A stretch of DNA of 43,947 bases from an uncultured Oscillospiraceae bacterium. GTDB taxonomy: Bacteria > Bacillota > Clostridia > Oscillospirales > Oscillospiraceae. Location: the NCBI GenBank assembly GCA_947629915.1, contig CANRFN010000039.1:1-43947 (forward strand). Direction: 5' to 3'. A model generated the notes under the pieces. It did not search any database, was not told the origin of the DNA, and worked only from the letters and a program-made list of their open reading frames with translations. Positions 25,601 through 32,564 of the stretch are shown one piece after another (within the stretch, counting starts at the first letter, position 1; every line of letters begins with the position of its first letter). The position numbers and the translations under genes were made by a program.

Positions 25601-26555
25601 CTGGTTTGCGCTGAATCGGGTCCGTCCTTCCCGGAACAGTTAACTTATCACCACCGTTGCTTCCTGCCTTGATCAAGATGTCCATGCCTCTCCAAAGACC
25701 TGCCTGGATATTCGTAGATCCACTGCTGGAAAAGTATTGCGTACCAATCAAGTAATCCTTCAGCCCATCATCAGTTCTTCCAAGAGCATCGCTTTTGCTG
25801 TTTACAGTGATACCACTTCGAAGTTGAGGCCGAACGAGTCCATTTGTCTCGCCTTGGGCAAGACCACCCAGGTTGTAGTAAAACTGTGGCAGTCCATTCG
25901 CCCTTTGATTCTCCCAATGGTTAAGGACCTGGACGTAGTCATAGTAGCCTTCAGTATTACATTTCAGTTTGTCAATGCTCACCTTATCAAGCGCTTCTGC
26001 TGTCACATCACCTTTGGGAAGCCGGGTGTAGTGATCCAACGGCAGCAGGACAGTGGAAGAGTCATGGAACATCACCACTGCCACACGGCTATACGGATTT
26101 GTCATTACATCATCGATGGTCTCATTAAGTGCCTTGAGCATATTCCGCATACGGGTATTCGGTTCATCCTCAGTGTTGTCCGCATTGCCCATTGACCCGG
26201 AATGGTCGATCACAAGTACTAAATCCACAGGCTGGGTAATCGTCTGGGTCTGCATCTTAGACTTACCGATGGTGGAGTACGTGACCGAAAACCCATCTTC
26301 ACCATCCGTTTTAACGGTCTTATCTGCCCAGAGATATCCCGCACCGTTTTGTGTCAGTGCTTCATTCCATGCACCACTGGTATCGCCATCTGCCTTGTGA
26401 GAACCCTCAACAATCTTGGTGGTGACATTCTCCTCGGCACCACCGATGTCCCCACCAGCAGCCAGCGCCGTGCCGTTTACCGTCCCCAACATCATGACGA
26501 GCGCCAAGATCAGGGACAGCAATCTGCTGAGTGTCCTTCTTGTTCTTTGCTTCAT
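19644..26555 (-). CDS. Giant VWA/Cna_B surface adhesin with proline-rich stalk and variant sorting signal
   Basis: The 2303-residue product starts with a signal peptide (basic MKQRTRRTLSR, then a hydrophobic stretch ending ALAA near 33). A VWA domain begins near 110 with the MIDAS motif DHSGS (Asp117, Ser119, Ser121). A SpaA-like domain follows (LKVEKVADVNF to NAPEGYV), then nine Cna_B domains recognisable by a starting (V/I)xKxW, an inner Y(T/S)V(K/R)E and a closing ITN(T/S). These domains commonly form Lys-Asn isopeptide bonds with a catalytic Glu. A MucBP-like segment (YEVVAHYVTHYTDGRP) leads into a Pro/Thr stalk and 27-residue PPVDIPDDNPPLS-type repeats. The tail is PPNTG (2267-2271), a hydrophobic helix and GKRKKRD, a variant of LPXTG. 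Its 5' two-thirds is clearly more AT-rich than its neighbours, hinting at transfer. No sortase or pilin partner is in the window. Confidence 0.88.
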   Translation of the reverse strand: MKQRTRRTLSRLLSLILALVMMLGTVNGTALAAGGDIGGAEENVTTKIVEGSHKADGDTSGAWNEALTQNGAGYLWADKTVKTDGEDGFSVTYSTIGKSKMQTQTITQPVDLVLVIDHSGSMGNADNTEDEPNTRMRNMLKALNETIDDVMTNPYSRVAVVMFHDSSTVLLPLDHYTRLPKGDVTAEALDKVSIDKLKCNTEGYYDYVQVLNHWENQRANGLPQFYYNLGGLAQGETNGLVRPQLRSGITVNSKSDALGRTDDGLKDYLIGTQYFSSSGSTNIQAGLWRGMDILIKAGSNGGDKLTVPGRTDPIQRKPALVLMTDGGATNILTGDPWGLSETSTPVGFSKFQKNPTYAIDDDDQAGPKGQKKTITADNYNYRNNLKPDNAGEEKFAGEETTAILLATLMTAAYYKAQVQKTYSGTDFNISAIAMDIGENEPKNNTSVMEWLRSAIIFHPDTRFQGGNWAHGTGTEVDRDRIKDSSKVVGFDGNAYLEIVNNEANENDTGDDAKKMAVRNARWNTWWADQAWKDYFEWINSEQKDLKFTYDYHYGNTSYNKKQYTISRPSNDVRTDIDNNIKTWLGNENGAHVASYLDSGEQAVKNIKDVFKAAYSSSVDYVIPVHPVQPSTNVTYTDTIGSGMHVDLSTIRLDASAFQPADGNDSLNELTITLNNGMGTGPNRTVINAYGQTVNLNGIAVSVKPATMTGNDSIQTITVTIPESLVPVQIDNGGSKSPISFTYSVKLNQGWGNWPVEDTDSGDPYYSNASASTTFTPNTSYYETATGSKWDTPKDTSSGNSINPGGKPADHQEKNPDGKVTVTHDNNGVLKVEKVADVNFTKVAFENKKRQLSDAVFKLIHESCACGRTIADKIAASDANGRFTFKEVPAGHTYYLTETNAPEGYVRPNGALATVKVDKNGKAEVAATDLDVELVDNFTISNKLDPKPTSITVKKVWKENKVPAGDAQVTVEIYKCIDSVKTKIDPITLTAADHWTKTVYGLPTVDVENGREITYEVKEVKIPAGYEMNEQPVCNRGTDGSYTFTITNERTDSNKTITIQKEWHGPVADYEKTTVIAKVYQFKNDQETGMVWSVELSSANKWKDTIEVPGSEGSTEFTYTVRELAVGDRLVKNNVVVVNDHTYNIEIIDIDKDSTNYIVRNTIELPTMQISGTKTWKTGGDQHPESIKVIVTVTGKSIAQEYEVTPDEKGQWTIEKEFPLFDEEYNEISYSVTEAVPEGYELTYGETSNDFINTRTGKVNVTVKKDWEVPNNFFYKLEPDVQVIDIENAVDTNDYPEVTVQLYQNGEACGDPVTLDGIEDNWTKTWEELDRYDANGVEYNYTVEEVGAASGAIELGGKHLSVSISDDTDESANFSYTITNSAKETTQFSVWKVWDDGKDASHTRPEGVRVQLLQNGKPMEGAEYIQTLNRENRWTYTWTDLPAVTDDQIFTYTVKELDANGSAIPESGNLAAGKDSYTVSYRNTGTGTEITNTLKQRTDVSLTVNKVWVDGNNALETRPDGVQIQLYRDNEPCGDPVTLSNEKGWTYTWPPLDRYDPNTWLPYQYTVREQTENDGSVHGADGARYSVAYADDGLEDEIAYTITNTLEIPTVDIPVTKIWVDGNNAGNTRPDTITVCLYRNGVKQSGQSATLNERNDWHHTFENLPLYSEDYETVYEYSVKEEENVEGYTVLDSTGPYLGVINNVLDDNGSITFTVSKTWIGPDRSHKVTLGLFRTSDGYPGDNLVSNLTLTNFENGTATHTCSGLAKYDPMGNLWRYYVKEKAEDGTYVTNGEQATIDGLTYDVTINDGKVTNTVQQKPIEISGKKAWTNLPSDGSVKPPATIRVQLHADGTAQGSPKEVTPGAGGTWAYKWENLKKYALPGDGHEIVYTVKEVGADNNGNITYGDDHYKVSGGTNGSYDLINTYDHTDVYQYEVVAHYVTHYTDGRPDDITDEIILVEVRKGSKGQTVTAKKSDGSTVNFDPEQDDWLVYDGNDYTYAYENFGDSIVDSVKLKEPGVTYKLELYYERTDGPVEDPDDPAESTPPPVQTTPPPSTPVENTPAPEDPTPATPTPTSATPTPTPATPIPTPPPSVPPTPVPENTPSPIPTPAPVPTPNTPPTPNTPSTPNEPPVNIPDENPPLNENPENPNDNANNPPISENPNEPQPPENNPSVDEPAANIPDVNPPLSENPPTEPNTPADEPPVDIPDDNPPLSDNPQTVPNVPEDEPPVDLPDDNPPLSEKPNMPANPEDQPPEDIPDEEVPKDQAPPNTGENALLGVWLVLFVASFFELANLSTQGKRKKRD
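19760..20200 (-). repeat. Proline-rich cell-wall stalk repeats
   Basis: Five related units, such as EPPVNIPDENPPLNENP, EPAANIPDVNPPLSENP, EPPVDIPDDNPPLSDNP and EPPVDLPDDNPPLSEKP, precede the sorting signal. An upstream (P/T)-rich block spans about 20200-20460. Such stalks usually span the peptidoglycan. Confidence 0.8.
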
Positions 26556-27188
26556 TGGTTAATCCCCTTTCAGTATCAAGATGATCTTGTTCAATTGAAT
26601 GCTGTTCTTCCCAATGCTCCGGCCCTGCCAAGCATTCCAACCGGTCCGAAGCGGTAATGTGTTGCTGTTCGCAGACGGTTCCGTGCCATCTCTGGATGAG
26701 CTACTGCACCATAATCTTCCATTCTCATGCCCTAGAATGCCGATCTTCTCAAGCGAATCTGCGCATCACCGGATTCGGGCACACATGAGTTACATCTCTT
26801 CCCCCATGGTCTGCACATCCTACCACGGCAATAGCCCTCACCTCCCCATATACGATCAAGCCCATTTCCCCAAAGTCTCCCAGTTCTCTTATCCGGTCAT
26901 TCCCCCAAATCTCACTGATGTCGTACTCATTTCCTTGCCAGTACAGCTGTGTAAGCCGCCGCCCGCTTTCCAAGCGGAGCTATAGAGGAATATCTTATTC
27001 TTGTCTATGCAATAGACAAGACGGGCGGCCGCCCGTGTGATCTGTTTTAAATTTCCATTTTACTTGGGTTCGCGCACATACTCCTAAAACCCGCGAGATG
27101 TGTGTTCTTGTGCACCATTCCGGCACTGTATCAGGCACCTCGCAGATCAGTTTGATGTAAATTCAGGTCGAATTCCCTTGGCCGCGCA
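26556..27188. other. Leader and gene-poor region upstream of the adhesin
   Basis: The adhesin ribosome site (AAAGGGGATTAACC) is at the left edge. A minus-strand frame at 26749-26985 (LTQLYWQGNEYDISEIWG, then IVYGEVRAIAVVG) looks more protein-like than chance. It has no clear start or ribosome site and may be a gene remnant. Near 27001-27020 lies the inverted repeat CTTGTCTAT/ATAGACAAG, followed by the palindrome ACGGGCGGCCGCCCGT at 27021-27036. Confidence 0.4.
27001..27036. terminator. Two adjacent inverted repeats, possible terminator
   Basis: CTTGTCTAT-GC-AATAGACAAG is followed at once by the perfect palindrome ACGGGCGGCCGCCCGT. They lie about 150 bases past the excisionase-like gene on the minus strand. 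No clear U-tract follows in that direction, while GTTTTAAATTT occurs about ten bases later on the plus strand. Function is unsure. Confidence 0.35.
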
Positions 27189-27437
27189 CTACAGAGCTAC
27201 ATGCTCCATCATAAGGCAATCCACAATATCCAGAGCAGGACAACGTTTCAAGGATTCGTGATCCAGCAAGTCCAACAGCAGAGGCATATTGATATAGCTC
27301 ACCGTGCCGGACTTTATATGCGGCACCAATCCGGAGCTACACCATCGGCGCAGTGTGCTCGCCCCCAGGCCTAACACTTTTCCGGCAACAGAGCAGGTAA
27401 GAAAGGTCGGACCGGCGTATTCGGCAGTTGTAATCAT
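27189..27437 (-). CDS. Excisionase/MerR-like small DNA-binding protein
   Basis: This 82-residue protein has a winged-helix pattern typical of excisionase-family (HTH_17) proteins: FLTCSVAGKVLGLGASTLRRW as the helix-turn-helix, then SSGLVPHIKSGTVSYINMPLLLDLL as wing and last helix. Such proteins bind DNA at att sites or regulate small operons. A strong AGAGGAGGTGA lies about 10 bases before the ATG, supporting a translated gene. No integrase or attachment site was seen nearby, so it stands alone. The C-terminal 25 residues, with three cysteines, have no recognised role. Confidence 0.65.
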   Translation of the reverse strand: MITTAEYAGPTFLTCSVAGKVLGLGASTLRRWCSSGLVPHIKSGTVSYINMPLLLDLLDHESLKRCPALDIVDCLMMEHVAL

Positions 27438-28190
27438 GTGTTGTGGTTCACCTCCTCTGGATTTGTCGCCTTAGAAGCAGCGCATAGTCAATTGGTTTTT
27501 CCAGCTTTCTTGTATTAAGGAGTAAGACAGGGCACAGGCCCACGATCTCCATATGGGGTATCCCTCCAAGACAGGCAAGATTCCCACATACAGCCTCATG
27601 ATCTCGCTCCGCCCTGTCGGCAGCACCTGTTTTGATTTTCCAATTTCAGTCCGTTTCAGCAAGACAACATGTGCACCCATCGTACTTCGCAAGAACCTTT
27701 CACTGGCATATCCCACCAACTACTCCCTCTCCCAGATCTCCTAGATTGTGGGAAGTGCTACGCCGGAAACGATACAGCTTTTTTGGAGAACTGTCAAGGG
27801 CTGCCAAAGAGCGGTTTCCAACTTTCTTGGACGATTTGTCAAGGGACCCGTTGAGTTTTCGCAGGTCTCCTGAAAGATTTGCTAACTTTTTGCGCCGTTT
27901 TGCCCTGTCTGATATTTCCAATTTCCGCTCACTTTTCGCCGTTTCCTTGCACACTTCTCATCCGTTCAGGCATTCCTGCCAGACCTCATTTTCTTTCCAA
28001 TTTGCCGATTTTTTGGTGCAAAGATCCACAAAAATATGCAATTTCTTTCTCCAGACCGAGGGGCTCTTTTCCGCTTGTCCCCCGTGTTTTCCGTATCTTG
28101 GAAACCCCAAATTGCCTGATCGTCCATTTCTCTTCTCGAGCGTCATTTTTTGGAACTGCCTGATCGTACATTTTTCTTCCCGAACGCAAA
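27438..28190. other. Gene-poor, pyrimidine-rich region with a short direct repeat
   Basis: The plus strand is strikingly rich in T and C runs from about 27600 to 28190. No frame has a convincing ribosome site. Words such as TTTCCAATTT recur. At 28111-28140 and 28157-28186 a 30-base unit TGCCTGATCGT(C/A)CATTT repeats with a few changes. On the minus strand this region would be a purine-rich leader upstream of the excisionase-like gene. Confidence 0.45.
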
Positions 28191-28236
28191 AAAAGAGACC
28201 AGAGCCCGCGTTTTGCGGGTTCCGATCTCTCTCATA
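28190..28236 (-). terminator. Intrinsic terminator of the DUF4869 gene
   Basis: On the minus strand GAGAGATCGGAACCCGC-AAAA-GCGGG and its imperfect complement end in TCTCTTTTTTT. The core CCCGC/GCGGG stem is extended by GAGA/TCTC pairs. It lies about 150 bases beyond the stop at 28387. Confidence 0.8.
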
Positions 28237-28386
28237 GATGTTCTTGTCCCCAGGGCCTGCATCTGCGGGGTGGGGTATTCTGCTGCAGGGTCCAGTTTAG
28301 CCAGCGGTCCCGCATTTCGGTTAATTATAAAACCGTATTGCAATTACTTCGCAGTGACTCTAACACGATATTTTCCCTTTATGCCA

Positions 28387-28854
28387 TTACTCCGTTTTTA
28401 AAACATAGTCGTTGTAAGCCATCATATAATCAACCATGCTGTCTATCTTCATTCCGTTAAAATCACAGACAGCATTGATATCCGCCACCCACCTCTCTTC
28501 CAGCGGATGAAAATGGAAAATGCACCTAAACACAACGGTAATATCATGCATTTTTCCAATTCGAATCATCCAGGCCCCGCAATTATCCCCGATTGCAGTG
28601 CCATTGAATTCATGTTCCGGTTCCTTTAGCATTAGGATCAATGTTTTAGCGCCATTGGAAAGATCTCTCGGTCCAATGAGATCCAGCACCGGACTGTCTA
28701 TCACAGAATCAGAAATCACCATTGAATGATCGATGTCCTGCACAATCTGTTGAACAAGGGGATCGCGGAACCATTCTCTCTCATAGTTAACGTCAAAATA
28801 GTCACTCGAGTAGATCAAGGTGTTTGGCAAGCGTTCAAAGCGAATATGGATCAT
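28387..28854 (-). CDS. DUF4869 domain-containing protein
   Basis: This 155-residue protein has the pattern of the small DUF4869 family: an N-terminal IYSSDYFDVNYEREWFRDP, the motif VIDSPVLDLIGPRDLSNGAKTLILM near 52-77, and GDNCGAWMIRIGKMHDITV near 90-108. Function is unknown; members occur widely in gut Clostridia, often near mobile genes or TA-like clusters. There is no signal or membrane segment, so it is cytoplasmic. The ribosome site is weak (GGGGGG about 7 bases before the ATG). It is a single-gene unit with its own terminator. Confidence 0.7.
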   Translation of the reverse strand: MIHIRFERLPNTLIYSSDYFDVNYEREWFRDPLVQQIVQDIDHSMVISDSVIDSPVLDLIGPRDLSNGAKTLILMLKEPEHEFNGTAIGDNCGAWMIRIGKMHDITVVFRCIFHFHPLEERWVADINAVCDFNGMKIDSMVDYMMAYNDYVLKTE

Positions 28855-29032
28855 GTGTCATGCCCCCCAAGTGTTAGAGCGTAGAAAGAGCCCTATACTG
28901 CAGTACAACTCCGATGTCTAAGTCTACCGGTCAGGGCAACATTCCCCTGTACTCATCTACACGATAGCAGATCCTTCCGTTTTGGTCTGTTTAGAGCTCA
29001 GGCAGAGCCGCAGATTCCTGTCTTCCATGTCC

Positions 29033-30400
29033 CTACAACATTGGTATAGCAATCTGCAGCAGGAAGATCTGGTCCTCGGCAGAGATGGCGATGTCTCCCC
29101 CATAGCGCCTTGCCAGGGTGCGGATGCTCTTCACCCCGATGCCGTGGTTGGCGGTATCCGCCTTGCTGGTCTGGGGCACGCCGTCCCGCATCTGGATGGT
29201 GCCGGCGTAGTAGTTCTCCACCTCAATGTGGAGCATGTTCCCTTTGGTCTGGAGGGAGAAGCGAATGGTCTTCATGCCGGGCTCCGAGACCTGCTCCACC
29301 GCCTCGATGGCGTTGTCCAGGGCGTTACTCAGCATGGTGTAGAGGTCCACAGTGCCGATCTTCCCCATCTCTTTGGCACTCACTGCACAGGAGAGCCGGA
29401 TGCCGCGGTTGGCGCAGAGCAGATTCTTCTCGGTGAGGAGGGTGTCCAGCACCTCGTGTCCCGTATGCACGGTGGCATCATAGAACTCGGCTGCCTTTCG
29501 GGTCTCCTCCAATACGGTCTCGCGCTCGCTCTCGTCCGCCAACTCCAGGGCCCGGAGCTGCCGCTTGAGGTCGTGGCACTTGCGGCGGATGAACTCAATG
29601 TTCTCCTGGCTGAACTCGTACTGGGCACTTCTCTCCTTGATGGTCTGGGTGACCAGGTCCCGCTCCCGCTGGAGGTAGTTCACCTCGTACACGAAGTGCT
29701 GGAAGACAAACATGGCGGTGCAGAAGAGATAGCGGATGCCCACGCAGAAGTACCGGATGAGGTCATAGCCGGTGTTTTGGGCGGAGTCTGTCTGCAGCAT
29801 GGGCACCAGCCACTCGGTGATGCCGTTGGTAGAGTACATGATGAGGAGAAAGCTGAGATACAGAAGGGCATACATCACAAGCGTCCCTGTGTTCTCCGCC
29901 AGCACATCCGATCCCTGCTGCATGGATCTGGCTGCCGTATAGTATCCAGCGTAGTACATCCCCACATAGAGGGCAAGGCAAAGCAGGATATAGAGCACCG
30001 GCGCGGTCTGCGGCAGATCCGGCAACCACATCATCACGACGAGGTACCGGATCACTGTGGTTACCATGCTCTCCAGGGTGCAGCCCAAAAGGCAGCGGAA
30101 CAGCGCGTTGCAGGGGCCGAGCTCGTAGCACCGCTCTACCGTGATCACCACCAGTCCAGCGAACAGCAACCAGTATACCACGGTGGAGGCCCCATAGAGA
30201 ATGGTGGGCATCCGGGCCATCAGCTGCTCCAGCGGCACATAGACAAACCCCATGGCGAGACAGAGCCCGCCGTATACTGCCAGCTGTCTCCAATAGTGCT
30301 CCCGTCTGGGTGCGGCATGCCGGCAGAAGAGGAAGCACGCCGCGATGGTGCCCGCCACGGCCCGGAACTGGTCCAGGTAGGCCATGAACGTATTCAGCAT
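29033..30400 (-). CDS. Sensor histidine kinase, AgrC/GHKL type
   Basis: The 455-residue protein has an N-terminal membrane sensor of about six helices (residues 5-240, e.g. VVYWLLFAGLVVITV and VLYILLCLALYVGMYY). A coiled segment follows, then the phosphoacceptor His276 in RRKCHDLKRQ and a GHKL ATPase domain with N-box Asn359/Asn363 in LSNALDNAIEA and a G-box HGIGVKSI near 428. This is the plan of AgrC/HPK10 kinases that sense peptides. The start at 30400 is 11 bases after the regulator's stop, with AGAGG between them. It is the second gene of the pair. No AgrB/AgrD genes are adjacent, so the signal is unknown. Confidence 0.88.
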   Translation of the reverse strand: MLNTFMAYLDQFRAVAGTIAACFLFCRHAAPRREHYWRQLAVYGGLCLAMGFVYVPLEQLMARMPTILYGASTVVYWLLFAGLVVITVERCYELGPCNALFRCLLGCTLESMVTTVIRYLVVMMWLPDLPQTAPVLYILLCLALYVGMYYAGYYTAARSMQQGSDVLAENTGTLVMYALLYLSFLLIMYSTNGITEWLVPMLQTDSAQNTGYDLIRYFCVGIRYLFCTAMFVFQHFVYEVNYLQRERDLVTQTIKERSAQYEFSQENIEFIRRKCHDLKRQLRALELADESERETVLEETRKAAEFYDATVHTGHEVLDTLLTEKNLLCANRGIRLSCAVSAKEMGKIGTVDLYTMLSNALDNAIEAVEQVSEPGMKTIRFSLQTKGNMLHIEVENYYAGTIQMRDGVPQTSKADTANHGIGVKSIRTLARRYGGDIAISAEDQIFLLQIAIPML

Positions 30401-30411
30401 GGATGCACCTC

Positions 30412-31128
30412 TCAGCCCCGGACGCTGCGGAAATAGTCCTGCATCAGATCCCGCTTATAGCTCCGGCCGATGGGGATCTCTGTCCCGGCCACAATGAGAT
30501 CGTTGGCATGGATCACATCGATCCGGGCGGCGTTCACCAGATAGGACCGGTGGGTCCGGCAGAAGCCATAGGGCTTCAGCATGGCCTCGTGGTCCCGCAT
30601 GTTGCCCCGGATCTGGTGCTCCGTATCCGGTCCGCCCTTGGTGCTGCGGATGTGGTAGACCAGGTAGTGGTCGAAACCCTCCACATAGGTGATGTCCGGG
30701 ATGGCCACCCGCACATGTCCGTCCACCGTATCCAGCAGCAGGTCCCGGTCACTGCGCTGGGCGGCTTTCTTCACCGCCCGGCGAAACTTCATGGCGAAGT
30801 CATAAAATTCGACTGGTTTAATTATGTAGTCTACAGCCTCTACCTCAAAGGCGTTGATGGCATACTGGGCGATGTTTGTCACAAAGAGGATGGTAACGCC
30901 CTCGTCCTGCTCCCGCACCTTCCGGGCGGTCTCGATGCCGTTGGTCCCGGGCATATCGATGTCAAAGAGGATGATGTCGTAGACCAGCTTGTACTCCGCC
31001 AGCAGCGCATCCCCGGACGGATACAGGTCCGCCTCGATGGCATTGCCGGTCTCTGTAGCAAACCGCTCCAGATAGGACCGCATGGTCTCCCGCTCCTGGA
31101 CCTCATCATCTACGATTGCCACCCGCAT
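30412..31128 (-). CDS. LytTR-family response regulator
   Basis: The 238-residue protein has a receiver domain (residues 1-120) with acidic pocket DDE at 7-9, phosphoacceptor Asp56 in FDIDMPG, and the conserved Lys in YIIKPV. A LytTR DNA-binding domain follows (about 135-238) with ITYVEGFDHYLVYH, FCRTHRSYLVN and IPIGRSYK. Such regulators of the AgrA/LytR type bind direct repeats upstream of surface, bacteriocin or sugar genes. I chose the ATG at 31128, with AAGGAG 9-10 bases before it; an in-frame ATG nine bases earlier abuts that site and is unlikely. It is the first gene of the pair with the kinase. Confidence 0.88.
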   Translation of the reverse strand: MRVAIVDDEVQERETMRSYLERFATETGNAIEADLYPSGDALLAEYKLVYDIILFDIDMPGTNGIETARKVREQDEGVTILFVTNIAQYAINAFEVEAVDYIIKPVEFYDFAMKFRRAVKKAAQRSDRDLLLDTVDGHVRVAIPDITYVEGFDHYLVYHIRSTKGGPDTEHQIRGNMRDHEAMLKPYGFCRTHRSYLVNAARIDVIHANDLIVAGTEIPIGRSYKRDLMQDYFRSVRG

Positions 31129-31804
31129 CCCTAACATCTCCTTCCAGATATGCCTGCGCACTATGGCAGCAAGGGCTATGTATTCCCATTGCCCGCTGCC
31201 GTTTTCTCCCGTTCTTGCACTATTTTAATCCGGAAGGCGGGAATCGTCAACGGGATTGTGATCTGGTTTTGAGACAGCTTTCGCCCCGCCCGGCCTCAAA
31301 AACCGCCTTACCGCGCCAATCCGTCTGCATTCCCGATTGCAGTTCGTATCAATCTCAAGAATTATACAGTTAGCAATTGCATTATGTCTCCTTTCGGCGA
31401 TTTGCGCGGTCTGACTCTGCACAGTACCCTCCTGCGCCATCGTCCTCCAATTCATCATCCCCACTGCTCACCCCAGGCTGCATCCCGCCTCAAGAGCACC
31501 CAGCACTCCCCGATTTCGCGCCAGGATCCCCATTTTTCCGCTAGAATGCAGCAGATCAGCCCCTTTGGGGAGCACTGCCAACAGGTTTGGGATTCGCCCA
31601 GACCGCTGCAATGCCTCCCTTGCCGCTCAGCCGCCCCACAGCCAGCACAAAATCCCTCAGATCTCCCATAGATTCCAGCCCTGAAGCACTGGTCCACGGC
31701 TACAAACCCGGCCAAAAGTCCCCTAAATCTCTGTGAAGCATATCTCCTTCACAGGTCTTCCCACCACATAGAACTTCTCATTTCCAGGGCTGGTATCCCA
31801 TTTC
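31129..31804. other. Leader and gene-poor region upstream of the two-component pair
   Basis: A perfect -10 TATAAT reads on the minus strand at 31366-31361, but no good -35 is seen 17 bases away. If used, it would give a leader of about 230 bases before the regulator. An AAGGAG-preceded hexapeptide frame (MQLLTV) overlaps it. No AgrD-like peptide could be found. The rest is GC-rich without a supported gene. Confidence 0.4.
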
Positions 31805-32301
31805 TCACTCCGGACAATCCCCACTATGCTCTGCACGAGTTCCTTGCACCTCTCCCCTGCCCTGCGGCGTGTCGCAAGAGAAGGCATCTCCAGCCGGGTC
31901 TATCCGTGCGATGTACGCATCATAGTCGCCGGGGTCCGGATCCAGGTAGTCTTTCGGGTCTGGGTAGTCCTCTGCCAGAACCTCGTCCGCGTCCAGCAGC
32001 TGGTAGGAGTCCACTCGGGTCTTGTAATCCATGCTGGCCAGGATCTTCTTTGTCCGCGGGTCCATGAAGGCCTTGGCCAGGGTGATCTCATTCCGCAGCA
32101 GCGCGATCAGGTCCGCCACACAATGGGCGTAATCAGCCACTGCTGGGATCCGCGTGTATCGAAGCACATGCAGAGGTAGCGCCTCTCGGACACATCCTGA
32201 AGTACCATCAGGAGTGGATAATCATAATCCACCAGGATCTCCTCCATGTACAGATCCCCATAGAGCGGCGTGTTCTCAAAGTACAGGCTCGGAATTCTCA
32301 T
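31805..32301 (-). pseudogene. Frameshifted DUF6575-like protein
   Basis: Two frames join to one protein of about 165 residues. The first, from ATG 32301 with GGGAG upstream, reads MRIPSLYFENTPLYGDLYME and continues through DVSERRYLCMCFDTRG to QQWLITPI. The second continues with VADLIALLRNEITLAKAFMDP and a very acidic tail (EDYPDPKDYLDPDPGDYDAYI). The join near 32115-32125 needs one extra base, e.g. ATT-TGT-GTG, to keep frame. The layout matches small proteins annotated DUF6575, whose function is unknown; the family name is from memory. It lies between the two-component pair and the phosphoesterase. Confidence 0.55.
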
Positions 32302-32528
32302 CGTTCGTCTCTCCCTGTATCGGGTTCGCCATAGGGACGGCGCGGTCTGGCTCCGCATGGCTTAGGCTCATCATAGTTCTTATTGTTTCATGATGCAAGA
32401 TCATTCTCCTTTCATTTTTGTGACAGCTGCTAGCAATATTTCTATTTAATTCTCTTTTGCCTCCGTTCAGCAATTCAGAAGGTATGCTTCTAAAATTAAA
32501 TATAAATATTTCGCATAGCATGTGAAAA

Positions 32529-32558
32529 GGCCCGGATGAGATCCCTCTCATCCGGGCC
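32529..32558 (-). terminator. Intrinsic terminator of the metallophosphoesterase gene
   Basis: A 13-bp stem GGCCCGGATGAGA with its complement closes a TCCC loop, and TTTTC follows on the minus strand. It lies 6 bases past the stop at 32565. Confidence 0.85.
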
Positions 32559-32564
32559 TATGTA

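Noticed and set aside
27632..28237. Plus-strand 201-codon frame
   Set aside because: Composition is dominated by Phe/Ser/Pro from T/C-rich DNA, with no ribosome site, and it crosses a minus-strand terminator.
28982..30436. Plus-strand 484-codon frame opposite the histidine kinase
   Set aside because: It is a shadow of the kinase gene, rich in His/Gly with no recognisable domain.
31455..31715. Cys-rich minus-strand frame as a possible signal peptide or bacteriocin
   Set aside because: It lacks a ribosome site and leader-peptide pattern, and the cysteines come from GC-rich codons without spacing logic.
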